From contig DAORDI010000001.1 in assembly GCA_035345895.1 (NCBI GenBank), forward strand, positions 1 to 64,000: a stretch of DNA of 64,000 nucleotides, written 5' to 3'. The notes below the pieces were generated by a model that saw only the letters and a list, made by a program, of their open reading frames with translations, was not told where the DNA came from and did no database searches. A program made the translations under genes and the position numbers. Below are positions 54,636 through 63,509 of this stretch, piece by piece; the first letter of the stretch is position 1, and each line of letters begins with the position of its first letter. The stretch comes from DAORDI01 sp035345895 (GTDB taxonomy: Bacteria; Spirochaetota; Leptospiria; Leptospirales; Leptospiraceae).

Positions 54636-55421
54636 ATGCAATCTGGAATCATAATTCTAAGAGACATTCCAAAAGAAGAAGTCAAGATAGATCTTGCCAG
54701 ATTCTCCATTCAGGGAGGGTTCAGAGGCATCAGTGAAGTCCCGACTGGTCCGCACTATGTCAGTGTACGATCTGCCGGAAATCACCACGGTTTCTGGTGC
54801 TATGTGCATCCCGGTCAGGTGATCGTAAAACTCTTTGATTCAGAACAGAATGAATTTATGGAAGACCTTCCTGAATCGGCTGCCCATTTTACCAGACTTG
54901 CAAAAGGCGGGTCGATGTCTCACGTTCTGCGGCCTTATCCGGATCAGTTTTTTGCTCCTTGGTTTTCTCTGACAAAACATCTGAAAGAGGAAAATTTTCC
55001 CCCGAAAATATATGAGTCTGATATGCTTTTAAGTTCGCGATTCGATTCTGCATTTAAGGGTACTCACGGTGCCGACCCGGACAATTTTATGGAAGAGTTT
55101 CAGTATGCTTTTCTGAGCTGGATTGTAAGTGCAGATACAAAAGACAAGAACGAAAGAGCGTTCCTCAGATGGAGACATCTGCTGCTTTCCATTTACAATG
55201 CAGGTGACAGGAATATTTCAGACTATCCTGAACTTTTTGAAAGAATCGCCGAATGTATGCTCGTACAGTTTGACAGGCTCGCAGATGATTTTTTCGGTGA
55301 GGGTTCATTTCTCACTGAACAGATTGATTATCTTCTGGAGGATATGGCAGAATGCAGGGATCCGGAAGTGGCATCCAAGTCATCCGAACTGCGTCTTTAC
55401 ATCAATATGAGAAAGAAGTGA
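54636..55421 (+). CDS. AAR2-like protein (homologue of a eukaryotic U5 snRNP assembly factor)
   Basis: A 261-residue protein that aligns by eye along its length with AAR2. The N-terminal part, IIILRDIPKEEVKIDLARF then FRGISEVPTGPHYVSV, corresponds to AAR2's LLVLDVPEGTEFGIDYNSW and FKGVKMIPPGIHFL. The C-terminal part, EFQYAFLSWIV, RAFLRWRHLLLSIYNA, YPELFERIAECMLVQFDRLA and DDFFGEGSFLTEQI, corresponds to AAR2's ELQFAFVCFL, AFEHWKRLLNLL, LYINLISILYHQL and ADFFVDIVSQDNFLTSTL. In eukaryotes AAR2 binds Prp8; a bacterial role is unknown. ATG 54636 is the first start. The M28 peptidase gene overlaps its stop by 4 bases. The comparison is from memory, not a search. Confidence 0.7.
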   Translation: MQSGIIILRDIPKEEVKIDLARFSIQGGFRGISEVPTGPHYVSVRSAGNHHGFWCYVHPGQVIVKLFDSEQNEFMEDLPESAAHFTRLAKGGSMSHVLRPYPDQFFAPWFSLTKHLKEENFPPKIYESDMLLSSRFDSAFKGTHGADPDNFMEEFQYAFLSWIVSADTKDKNERAFLRWRHLLLSIYNAGDRNISDYPELFERIAECMLVQFDRLADDFFGEGSFLTEQIDYLLEDMAECRDPEVASKSSELRLYINMRKK

Positions 55422-56347
55422 AACTGCTCTGCTTTCTTCTCCTCTCCTTTTCAGTCCCGATTATATCAGAAAATAACGATAAAATATTATCAAACAGGGA
55501 AAACCTCCGGCGGCATATCGTAAGACTTACATCCACGGAAAGCTTCAGAAACTTTGAAAATATCCGGACACTGAACAGTGCAGGCGATTACATCTTTGAT
55601 GAACTGAAAAAAACTGGACTCAGCCCCGAAAGGCAGAGATATTCTGTACGAAGCAAAACAGTATTCAACGTAAATGCAGAGATCAAAAAATCCGAATCAC
55701 TTAAGACAATTCTGATCGGTGCACACTATGATGCTGCGGGAAATCAGGACGGTGCAGACGACAATGCTTCCGGTACCGCAGGACTGCTGGAGCTTGCAAG
55801 AATTCTAAAATCATCCGAAAAATCAATTCATTATAATATCATTTTTTCTGCATTTACGCTGGAGGAACCTCCTTTTTTCAGAACAGAGCAGATGGGCAGT
55901 TACATTCACGCCCGGTCCCTTTTTCAGTCCGGAAGAAAAATTGATCTGATGATATCCCTGGAAATGATCGGTTATTATTCCGATCAGGAGAACTCTCAGG
56001 AATATCCTTCTTTTCTGATGAAACCGTTCTATCCTTCAAAAGGAAATTTTCTGGCTGGAACAGGAAGAGGAAAGGAGAAAGTCTGGCTCAAAAAGATATT
56101 AAAAGCTTATGAAAAATACACAGATCTTCCTTTTGAATATCTTTCAACTGATTTGAATATTTCCGGAACCGATTTTTCTGATCATTTAAACTACTGGAAA
56201 TTTAATTATCCGGCCATTATGATTACTGATACCTCTTTCCTTAGAAATCCGAATTATCACGAACAGACAGACACTGTTGACACTCTGGATTTTTCCAGAA
56301 TGAAGAAGGCAGTGGATGGGCTGTATTTTTTCCTCAGTATGGAATAA
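55418..56347 (+). CDS. M28 family zinc metallopeptidase (exported)
   Basis: A 309-residue aminopeptidase-like protein. A signal peptide (KLLCFLLLSFSVPIISE) follows a GTG start at 55418 which overlaps the previous stop (GTGA). Zinc ligands are in GAHYDAAGNQDG (His, Asp), ADDNASGTAGLLELAR (Asp) and FTLEEPPFF (Glu-Glu), with a last His in SGTDFSDHLNY or PNYHEQTDT. Length is normal for the catalytic core. Translational coupling to the AAR2-like gene is clear, but a functional link is not. Confidence 0.85.
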   Translation: MKLLCFLLLSFSVPIISENNDKILSNRENLRRHIVRLTSTESFRNFENIRTLNSAGDYIFDELKKTGLSPERQRYSVRSKTVFNVNAEIKKSESLKTILIGAHYDAAGNQDGADDNASGTAGLLELARILKSSEKSIHYNIIFSAFTLEEPPFFRTEQMGSYIHARSLFQSGRKIDLMISLEMIGYYSDQENSQEYPSFLMKPFYPSKGNFLAGTGRGKEKVWLKKILKAYEKYTDLPFEYLSTDLNISGTDFSDHLNYWKFNYPAIMITDTSFLRNPNYHEQTDTVDTLDFSRMKKAVDGLYFFLSME

Positions 56348-56361
56348 TGCAGCCTTCCCGA

Positions 56362-56790
56362 TTATTCTTTGTCAGAGAATTTACCAGCTTGCATATCAGC
56401 TAGTCTGGAATCACGGACATTTTTCTGCACTGCCACTGCAGCATACAGACTCAGGACATAAGAAATTCCTAAAAAGCCTTTTTCACTTAAGGCAAGTTCT
56501 GCATTCCAAAGTCCGATCAAAAGAAGAAGCAGAGAAGCACCTACTGAAAACCAGCATAGACCGACATAAATCCCAGTGACAAAAAGTCCTTCAAGCTGAT
56601 CTCTTACAGTCTTCTGCAGGGACACTGAAGAAAATAATCCATATAAAAGGACAGTAAGATAGAAACCTTTTTCATTGAGCATCATTTTGGTACTCCATAT
56701 TCCAATGATAAACGTAATCATACCGACGAAAAGTGACAGCCAGGAAATGGCTATGAATGCTGAGGAAGGTTTTTGAGGTATCGACTGCAT
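56362..56790 (-). CDS. yiaA: YiaA/YiaB family inner-membrane protein
   Basis: A 142-residue protein with two copies of the YiaAB two-helix domain. Each ends in a similar turn (LNEKGFYLTVLLYGLFSSVS with QKTVRD, and LSEKGFLGISYVLSLYAAVA with QKNVRD). Function in other bacteria is poorly known. It is convergent with the M28 gene. Confidence 0.85.
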   Translation of the reverse strand: MQSIPQKPSSAFIAISWLSLFVGMITFIIGIWSTKMMLNEKGFYLTVLLYGLFSSVSLQKTVRDQLEGLFVTGIYVGLCWFSVGASLLLLLIGLWNAELALSEKGFLGISYVLSLYAAVAVQKNVRDSRLADMQAGKFSDKE

Positions 56791-56891
56791 AACGTTTAAG
56801 AAATATATAATATTAGAGTTGTCAAGAATATTCGAACGGACTTGTCCGAAAAATCTCTTGAGTATATACTAAAAAACTGAATACTGACACT

Positions 56892-57770
56892 ATGTCTTCT
56901 CTAAAACAGCTGAAACTAGTTTATCCTGTCAAAAAAATTAACTGGTCAGGAATATTCTGTGAGAGCATTGAGCCTTACTATGAATCGGACCGAGGTATAT
57001 TATTTGATCAGGATTGTATGAAGATTCTACCAAAAATCCGCGAAAATTCGGTAGATACTGTTTTTGCTGATCCTCCATTTAACATTGGGAAAATATACAG
57101 GAAAGGAACAAATGACAGCAGGCCAGACTATGACTACATTGATTGGTCGAAACAATGGATACGGGAGTGTGTAAGAGTCTTAAAACCAGGTGGATCTATT
57201 TTCTTATACAATCTTCCGAAATGGAATATCATATTTGGAAATTATTTACTGGAACTTGGAATGGATTTCCGACATTGGATAGCTATTGAACTGAATATGG
57301 TTCTGCCAATTCAAGGAAGATTATATCCAAGTCATTACAGCTTGCTTTATTATTCAAAAGGAAAGCCTAATGTATTCAGAAAAATAAGAACACCCATCGA
57401 AAAGTGCAGGCATTGCGGCGGTGAAATAAAAGATTATGGCGGTCACAGAAAGGCGATGAATCCGAACGGCGTAAATCTTAAAGATGTATGGACTGATATC
57501 CCTCCGGTACGTCATCGAAAATTTAAATCTAAAAATCGTAATGCAAACGCTCTTTCCACAAAGATTACAGACAGAATTGTCGAGATGAGCACTCTGCCTG
57601 GTGATATTGTACTCGATCCGTTTGGAGGGAGCGGAACGACTTTTATTTCCTGTGAAAACAAGAATAGAAACTGGATTGGAATAGAAATTGATTACTGCGA
57701 TGACATAAAAGACAGGATTGAAAGTGATGATGTAATTCCTCATAAGAATTTCGATTTCATTGAAGGCTGA
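56892..57770 (+). CDS. Type II DNA methyltransferase (beta class)
   Basis: A 292-residue DNA methyltransferase. Motif IV DTVFADPPFNIG (D60-F63) precedes motif I LDPFGGSGTTF (near residue 240), the beta-class order. A single CxxC (KCRHCGGEI) lies between. DPPF motifs are commoner in N6-adenine enzymes and SPPY in N4-cytosine enzymes, so the modified base is uncertain. The endonuclease gene follows after 6 bases. Base composition is slightly more A+T-rich than its neighbours, in keeping with gene transfer. Confidence 0.88.
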   Translation: MSSLKQLKLVYPVKKINWSGIFCESIEPYYESDRGILFDQDCMKILPKIRENSVDTVFADPPFNIGKIYRKGTNDSRPDYDYIDWSKQWIRECVRVLKPGGSIFLYNLPKWNIIFGNYLLELGMDFRHWIAIELNMVLPIQGRLYPSHYSLLYYSKGKPNVFRKIRTPIEKCRHCGGEIKDYGGHRKAMNPNGVNLKDVWTDIPPVRHRKFKSKNRNANALSTKITDRIVEMSTLPGDIVLDPFGGSGTTFISCENKNRNWIGIEIDYCDDIKDRIESDDVIPHKNFDFIEG

Positions 57771-57776
57771 ATTAAA

Positions 57777-58385
57777 ATGAAAGTGATACACCTTGAAGTT
57801 TTAATTGAAAAAGGCGAATTTGCAGAATCTGAAGACTGGGAATTTATAAAAAACGAGATAATAAAAGAAGTTAAAGAAGTTGACTGGCCTCATGGATCAG
57901 GAAAATTCACAATCTATCCTGAAAGCGGAAAGAAGAGAGGTATGGGCAATGGTGTTAAACCAATAAAGGATACTTTTGTGAAAAGATTAGTAACAAAGGG
58001 CTGGGAATCTGAAAGACCTTTAGACATCGCTTCGAGAAAAAAACCGGGGAATTTGGATTTATTGCTGGATTATAAAGGAAAGAAAATCGCAATCGAATGG
58101 GAAACCGGAAATATCTCGTCGACACATAGAGCCTTGAATAAGATGGCGCTTGGGCTTGTTAAAAATATTCTAAGTGCGGGTGTATTAGTATTGCCTTCAA
58201 GAGAACTTTATCGGTATTTGACTGATCGGATCGGCAATTTCGATGAAATTGAACCATATATTGAATTATGGAAATCATTAAATCTGAACTCTGGGATTTT
58301 GATTATCATTGTAATTGAGCATGATGAGGAAAGCATAGAAGTGAAAAAAATACCTAAAGGCACTGACGGAAGGGCTTTGAACTGA
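57777..58385 (+). CDS. BamHI-like type II restriction endonuclease
   Basis: A 202-residue protein that follows BamHI along its length: GVKPIKD (GVVPIKE in BamHI), ERPLDI (EKPLDI), GNLDLLLD with Asp94, IAIEWETGNISSTHRALNKM (MEFETGNISSAHRSMNKL), RYLTDRIGNFDEIEPYIEL, and the end IPKGTDG. The catalytic residues Asp94, Glu107 and Glu109 match BamHI Asp94, Glu111 and Glu113. The recognition site may be GGATCC or a relative, which is not provable here. It starts 6 bases after the methyltransferase, in one operon. Confidence 0.88.
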   Translation: MKVIHLEVLIEKGEFAESEDWEFIKNEIIKEVKEVDWPHGSGKFTIYPESGKKRGMGNGVKPIKDTFVKRLVTKGWESERPLDIASRKKPGNLDLLLDYKGKKIAIEWETGNISSTHRALNKMALGLVKNILSAGVLVLPSRELYRYLTDRIGNFDEIEPYIELWKSLNLNSGILIIIVIEHDEESIEVKKIPKGTDGRALN

Positions 58386-58459
58386 TTTTAATAGAATAGT
58401 ATATAATAATCTATTTTGCATTAAAGCTGACTAGTCTTAACTTGCAGAACATAGTTTTT

Positions 58460-61400
58460 TTATTCACCCAAAAACTTGGCCAATGTGAAAATGAGATCTT
58501 CTTTTGTAACAGGCTTAGTCAGATAACCTTCTGAAAACTCCTTAAAGCTTTCGATATTATCACTCATCGCGTCTGCGGTCAGTATGATGATAGGAATAGC
58601 AGACCATTCCGGTCTGCTTTTGATTACGATTGATGCTTCCTGCCCTCCCATTTCCGGCATATGCATATCCATAAGAATCAGATCAACCTTTTCTTTTTCC
58701 AGAATCTCGACTGCCTTCCGTCCGTTTTCCGCTTCCAGTATCTGAATGCCTGTCTTTCTAAGAAGTCCGTTGACTACCTTTCTGTTGCTTGCCACATCCT
58801 CGACGAGAAGTATTCTTCCGTTCAATGATGGGATATGATTAATATCAAAGAATTGATTATTTGATCTGATATTAACCAGCTCAGCCGTTCTGACTTTTTT
58901 CAGGATGACAGTGAAATTGGAACCCTGCCCCATGACACTCTCCACAAAAAGAGAGCCTCCCATAAGTTCTGTAAGCTTTTTTGTAATGGAAAGGCCCAAT
59001 CCAGAACCGCCGTATCTGCTCATATCCTGACCTTTCTGCTGAATGAACGGATGAAATATTCGGTCTATTTCCGTTTCCGCAATTCCAGAACCTGTATCCG
59101 TCACTTCCATTTTCAGAGTATATTCATTCTTATCTTCCAGAGACTGCTCAGCCGATACGGAGATGCAAACTTCCCCTTTATCAGTAAACTTGATTGCATT
59201 GCCAGTCAGATTCAGCAGAATCTGTCTCATTCTTGTCTGATCCAGATAAAAACCGTCCGGAAGGTCTCTGTCCAGTTTCTGATAAAGATGAATGCCTTTT
59301 TCCTTTGCCTGAAGGCTGAACATCTGAACTGTATCACTTACAGCAGATTTCAGATTGACTGGACCTTTGCTGATTTCCATCAGTCCCGATTCTATTTTAG
59401 ATAAATCTAATATATTATTGATTAGACTGATCAGAGTCTTTCCGCTCTTTTGAATGCCTTCCATATAGTCCTGAATTTCCGGATTATTGGATGTTTTTTC
59501 CCTGACAATTTCCGCGAATCCAATCACAGTATTCATAGGCGTTCTTATTTCATGGCTCATATTTGCCAGAAACTCACTTTTCAGTCTGTTGGCTTTTTCT
59601 GCTTCATCTTTCGCTTTCTTCAGATCTTCCTCATACTTCTTTCTTTCCGTAATATCACTGAAGATGACTACAGCCCCAATTATTTTATCATTATTGTATA
59701 TAGGTGTTGTAATATACTCCACCGGAAAGCAGACACCTTCCTTTTTCCAGAGAAAATCGTCTGAATGCCTGCTTTGTTTTCCCTGCGTAACGCAGTCAAA
59801 CATAGGGCATTTTTGCGAGGGATACGGACTTCCGTCTGGATAACTGTGATGAATCAGTGAATGAATTTCTTTTCCAATCAGCTCTTCCGCTGTATAACCG
59901 AGCATACTGCAGCAGGCATCATTGCAGAAAACAGTTTTTCCATTTTCATCCAGACCGAATATTCCCTCCCCGGCATTTTTCAGGATCAGACGATTCTGTA
60001 TTTCTGCAGACTTAAATAAGTTGAGTGCTCTCTGCAGAGCATCTTCCTTTTGTTTAACCTCAGTAATATCTGTATATGTAATCACAACACCATAGTTTGG
60101 CATATTCAGAGGAATTGCGGTCACGTTTATCCAGCTCACAGTCTCATTGGACTTCACTATTCCCATTTCCACATTGGCAACAAGCCTGTTCTCCTTCATT
60201 GCTCTTACGCTTGCATACTCCTCCGAAGGCATTAAGGAAAAGTCTGTTCTCAGAATCTTCCATTCCTTTCCTGCATAATTTCTGGTAATATGCTCTTCCC
60301 TGGAAATGCCCAATATTTTTTCGGATGCAGGATTGCAGTCAATAATATTGCCTTCTTTGTCTGTGATCGTTATGCCTACTTCAAGGGAATTAAAAAGAGT
60401 TCTCAGTTTTTTTTCGCTCTCTACAAGCTTTTCCCTGATCTCTCTTTCTTCTGTAATATTGTCCTTGATGCCGATAAAATTTACAATTGTTCCATTCTCA
60501 TCCTTGATCGGAGCAATACTTACGGATTCCCAGTAAAACTCTCCATTCTTTTTCCGGTTTTTAAAGACTCCTTTCCAGCTTCCCCCTGAAGTGATTGTAT
60601 CCCACATCTGTCTGTATTCTTCCTGACTGGTGTAACCTGATTTCAGAATGCGCGGATTCTGACCTAAAACTTCACTGAAAGAGTAACCTGTTATCTCAGT
60701 GAAGACAGGATTCACATATTCTACAATTCCTTCAGGATCGGTAAATACAATGGATACCGGACTCTGCTCAACTCCTGCAGAAAATCTGCGGATCTTTTCT
60801 TCTGCACGCGATATTGCCAGGAGATATCTGTCATTTGACATCAGTATAAATCCGAAAGGAAGCCCAAGCACTGTCAGAAAAAACACAATATAAGAAACAG
60901 TCTCAATAATGCTGGATGTAAAAATGGAGTGATTGGCCGGAACGATATTCAGTGAAAAGTAGATAAACCGTACAAATAAGATCAGTGCACAGATAAAATA
61001 GACTGTTCCTGTAAATATATGACTGTACTGTCTTTTTTCTGCATGAAAAAAAATCAAAAGACTGCTGAGCATCATTATGACTCCCGTCATCAAGGAAGCA
61101 AATATGATCCGATATGAAATATTCGGAATAATGAAAGTAAAAAAGGAAAGATAAGCGATATAGAAAACGATCAGTGCGACCAGCCACGCTGAGCGGATCT
61201 TATGCCCAAGGAAATCGCATAGAACATAGAGCCAGTACGTTATTGCAGACAGAATGAGTGTATTTCCAAGTATAATGGAAACAGGATCAGGGATTGCACC
61301 GCGCAGAATGGAAAGAAAGAGCCAGCCAAAGGTTGCCAGAGCTGATCCAAATCCCCATTTTCGGACATTCAGTTCCCTCTTGTAAGATGCAGACAGAGCC

Positions 61401-61471
61401 AGCAGTCCGATATTTGTAATCAGAGAACCCAGAAATATCAGGAGTACTGCAGTGCGAATATCAAAATTCAT
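58460..61471 (-). CDS. Hybrid sensor histidine kinase with 7TM, PAS repeats and receiver
   Basis: About 1003 residues. Seven membrane helices (first 220) precede three to four PAS domains (signatures VEYVNPVFTEITGYSFSEVL, GNIIDCNPASEKILGISREE, KTVFCNDACCSMLGYTAEEL). Next come HisKA with the phospho-acceptor in SEFLANMSHEIRTPMN, HATPase_c (NLTGNAIKFTDKG, GSGLGLSITKKL) and a receiver with the acceptor Asp in LILMDMHMPEMGG. It probably signals to a phosphotransfer protein or response regulator elsewhere, as none is adjacent. ATG 61471 is preferred to 61501, since the first helix follows directly. Confidence 0.92.
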   Translation of the reverse strand: MNFDIRTAVLLIFLGSLITNIGLLALSASYKRELNVRKWGFGSALATFGWLFLSILRGAIPDPVSIILGNTLILSAITYWLYVLCDFLGHKIRSAWLVALIVFYIAYLSFFTFIIPNISYRIIFASLMTGVIMMLSSLLIFFHAEKRQYSHIFTGTVYFICALILFVRFIYFSLNIVPANHSIFTSSIIETVSYIVFFLTVLGLPFGFILMSNDRYLLAISRAEEKIRRFSAGVEQSPVSIVFTDPEGIVEYVNPVFTEITGYSFSEVLGQNPRILKSGYTSQEEYRQMWDTITSGGSWKGVFKNRKKNGEFYWESVSIAPIKDENGTIVNFIGIKDNITEEREIREKLVESEKKLRTLFNSLEVGITITDKEGNIIDCNPASEKILGISREEHITRNYAGKEWKILRTDFSLMPSEEYASVRAMKENRLVANVEMGIVKSNETVSWINVTAIPLNMPNYGVVITYTDITEVKQKEDALQRALNLFKSAEIQNRLILKNAGEGIFGLDENGKTVFCNDACCSMLGYTAEELIGKEIHSLIHHSYPDGSPYPSQKCPMFDCVTQGKQSRHSDDFLWKKEGVCFPVEYITTPIYNNDKIIGAVVIFSDITERKKYEEDLKKAKDEAEKANRLKSEFLANMSHEIRTPMNTVIGFAEIVREKTSNNPEIQDYMEGIQKSGKTLISLINNILDLSKIESGLMEISKGPVNLKSAVSDTVQMFSLQAKEKGIHLYQKLDRDLPDGFYLDQTRMRQILLNLTGNAIKFTDKGEVCISVSAEQSLEDKNEYTLKMEVTDTGSGIAETEIDRIFHPFIQQKGQDMSRYGGSGLGLSITKKLTELMGGSLFVESVMGQGSNFTVILKKVRTAELVNIRSNNQFFDINHIPSLNGRILLVEDVASNRKVVNGLLRKTGIQILEAENGRKAVEILEKEKVDLILMDMHMPEMGGQEASIVIKSRPEWSAIPIIILTADAMSDNIESFKEFSEGYLTKPVTKEDLIFTLAKFLGE

Positions 61472-61722
61472 CAGTAATATACCCTGAAATGACTGTACCA
61501 TTCAACCATACAGCTGCATTTTCCGTACCGATATGCATAATATACATTTCTTTTAATATAATCACAGTTTAAAATAAAAAAAGATTGAGTAAATAAAATC
61601 GCTGTCTCATTTTGATGAAACAGTGATTCAAATTCACAGTTATGCCCGAAAAATTCCATCAATGAGTTTTTACCGAAGAGAGATTTCGAGACTGTTTCGC
61701 AATAAGCCGGAAAAGAGACCCT

Positions 61723-62970
61723 ATGCTAGACCTGAATGAGGAAAAAAAGCTTTCACAGAAAAAGAAATCTGTTTATCCGAACCTGGGACGGGCACTTATT
61801 AACGGGTGCATTTTCTATTTCATTTCATCGGATCAGCTGAATTTTTTCTATGCCCCCGCTCTGCTGACCCTCATTTTTTCGGTAATCTGGATGGGTGCAG
61901 AAAGAAAGTTTTATTTTAATTACAGCAGATATAAATTTCTGCCCTATATACCTGCTTTTATGGATATTCTATCCGGAGGAATTCTAATCTATATCACAGG
62001 CAATGTAAATTCATGGGCTATTATGGGATATATTATCATGGGTGCCATCAGTGCATTTTATTCGTCAGATACAAACCAGCCTCTTTTCATTATGATATCA
62101 TCGGTAATTGTCTATTCATTCATCTGTATTGCTGTCCTGACCGGTCTGGCTCCCCCGATAAACATTCTGAATCCCGGTGCGGACAGAATTACCTGGATGA
62201 GTTTTATTATGGCCCTGTTCTTTTTTTCAGTCGGACAGTATTTCCTGTATAATGCAATCTCGGTTATCACAAAAGAAAATCAGAGACTTCTGGATATTGT
62301 AGAAAAAGAACAGAAAGAAAATGAAAAACTTCTTCAAAATATTCTTCCTGTCAGTGTATCAGAAGAACTGAAGAGTTTCGGAAAAGCATCTCCTACGGAA
62401 TTTGAATCTGCCTCTGTGCTTTTCACTGATTTTGTAGGCTTTACTTCCATCGCTGAAAAAATGAATCCTGCAGAACTGATTGCAGAACTCGATATATGCT
62501 TCTCCTTCTTCGATCAGGTCTGCAAAAAATACAATTTGGAAAAACTTAAGACAATCGGCGACTCCTATATGTGTGTGGGCGGTGTTCCAATTGAAAACAG
62601 CACCCATTCAGAAGATGCAGTGTATGCGGCTTTGGAAATCCAAAGATTTATGAAGGAAATGAAAACAGAAAGGGAAAGATCCGGAAGAAAATTCTGGGAA
62701 ATCCGAATCGGAATTCATTCCGGACCGCTTGTGGCAGGAATTATCGGAAGTACAAAGTTTTCCTATGACATCTGGGGAAGCACTGTCAACATTGCCAGCA
62801 GAATGGAGTCCTCAGGAACCGCAGGCAGGATAAATGTTTCGGAAGCTGTCAAAAAACTGACAGAAAACAAGTTTCTGTTTGAACACAGAGGCCGAATAAA
62901 AACGAAAGAATCCGAGTTTGAGATGTATTATGTTCTCGGAATAAGAAACGGTCACCTGATAACAAATTGA
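61723..62970 (+). CDS. Membrane-bound class III adenylate cyclase
   Basis: A 415-residue protein with six hydrophobic segments (about 25-185), a short coiled coil (ENQRLLDIVEKEQKENEKLL), and a cyclase domain. The motifs are SVLFTDFVGFTSIAEKM (metal Asp), LEKLKTIGDSYMCVGGVP (substrate Lys and second Asp) and SYDIWGSTVNIASRMES (Asp for adenine, Asn and Arg). Ligands in the membrane part are unknown. It lies upstream of the globin gene by 31 bases, same strand. Confidence 0.9.
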   Translation: MLDLNEEKKLSQKKKSVYPNLGRALINGCIFYFISSDQLNFFYAPALLTLIFSVIWMGAERKFYFNYSRYKFLPYIPAFMDILSGGILIYITGNVNSWAIMGYIIMGAISAFYSSDTNQPLFIMISSVIVYSFICIAVLTGLAPPINILNPGADRITWMSFIMALFFFSVGQYFLYNAISVITKENQRLLDIVEKEQKENEKLLQNILPVSVSEELKSFGKASPTEFESASVLFTDFVGFTSIAEKMNPAELIAELDICFSFFDQVCKKYNLEKLKTIGDSYMCVGGVPIENSTHSEDAVYAALEIQRFMKEMKTERERSGRKFWEIRIGIHSGPLVAGIIGSTKFSYDIWGSTVNIASRMESSGTAGRINVSEAVKKLTENKFLFEHRGRIKTKESEFEMYYVLGIRNGHLITN

Positions 62971-63001
62971 CCTAAAGGCATACTGAAAAAAACGTGAATT
63001 C

Positions 63002-63487
63002 ATGCGCGAACTCGATGCACTTGTAGAACAGAAAACCGGACTCTCTATTGAGAGAGCAATGAGAATTGATGAGGTCAATCTGTATAACAGACTGGGTGAA
63101 GAGACTTTCTGGAAACTGAGCAGAACCTTTTACGCAAAAGTTTACAATGATGAAGAAGAGAAATGGTTCAAGAATATTTTCAAGAACAGAAGTATGGAAG
63201 AAGCAATACAGAATCAAGTGGAGTTTTTTATGCAGAGAATGGGCGGACCGGCTTATTTTTCCAAAAGAAAAGGACATCCTGCATTGATCGGAAGACATAT
63301 GCCGTTCAATATGGGAGAGAAAGCTGCAGTCAGATGGCTTCATCATATGAAAGCTTCACTTGAGGAAGTCAAGGAAATCGACGAGGATTCCAGATCCCGA
63401 ATGATGGACTATTTCACTCATACGGCATACTTTTTATCCCTGGGCGTAACAATGCAGCAGAGTATGAGAGGGGAAAATCAGGACTGA
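63002..63487 (+). CDS. Truncated haemoglobin
   Basis: A 161-residue 2-over-2 globin resembling group II/III truncated haemoglobins: LYNRLGEETFWKLSRTFYAKV, QVEFFMQRMGGPAYFSKRKG, GHPALIGRHMPF with the proximal His99, and AVRWLHHMKASLEEV. Such globins bind O2 or NO and often work in detoxification. The N-terminal extension of about 25 residues is longer than usual. It follows the cyclase by 31 bases and precedes mrp by 22. Confidence 0.85.
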   Translation: MRELDALVEQKTGLSIERAMRIDEVNLYNRLGEETFWKLSRTFYAKVYNDEEEKWFKNIFKNRSMEEAIQNQVEFFMQRMGGPAYFSKRKGHPALIGRHMPFNMGEKAAVRWLHHMKASLEEVKEIDEDSRSRMMDYFTHTAYFLSLGVTMQQSMRGENQD

Positions 63488-63509
63488 TTGTGTCCTTAAG
63501 GAAAAAATA

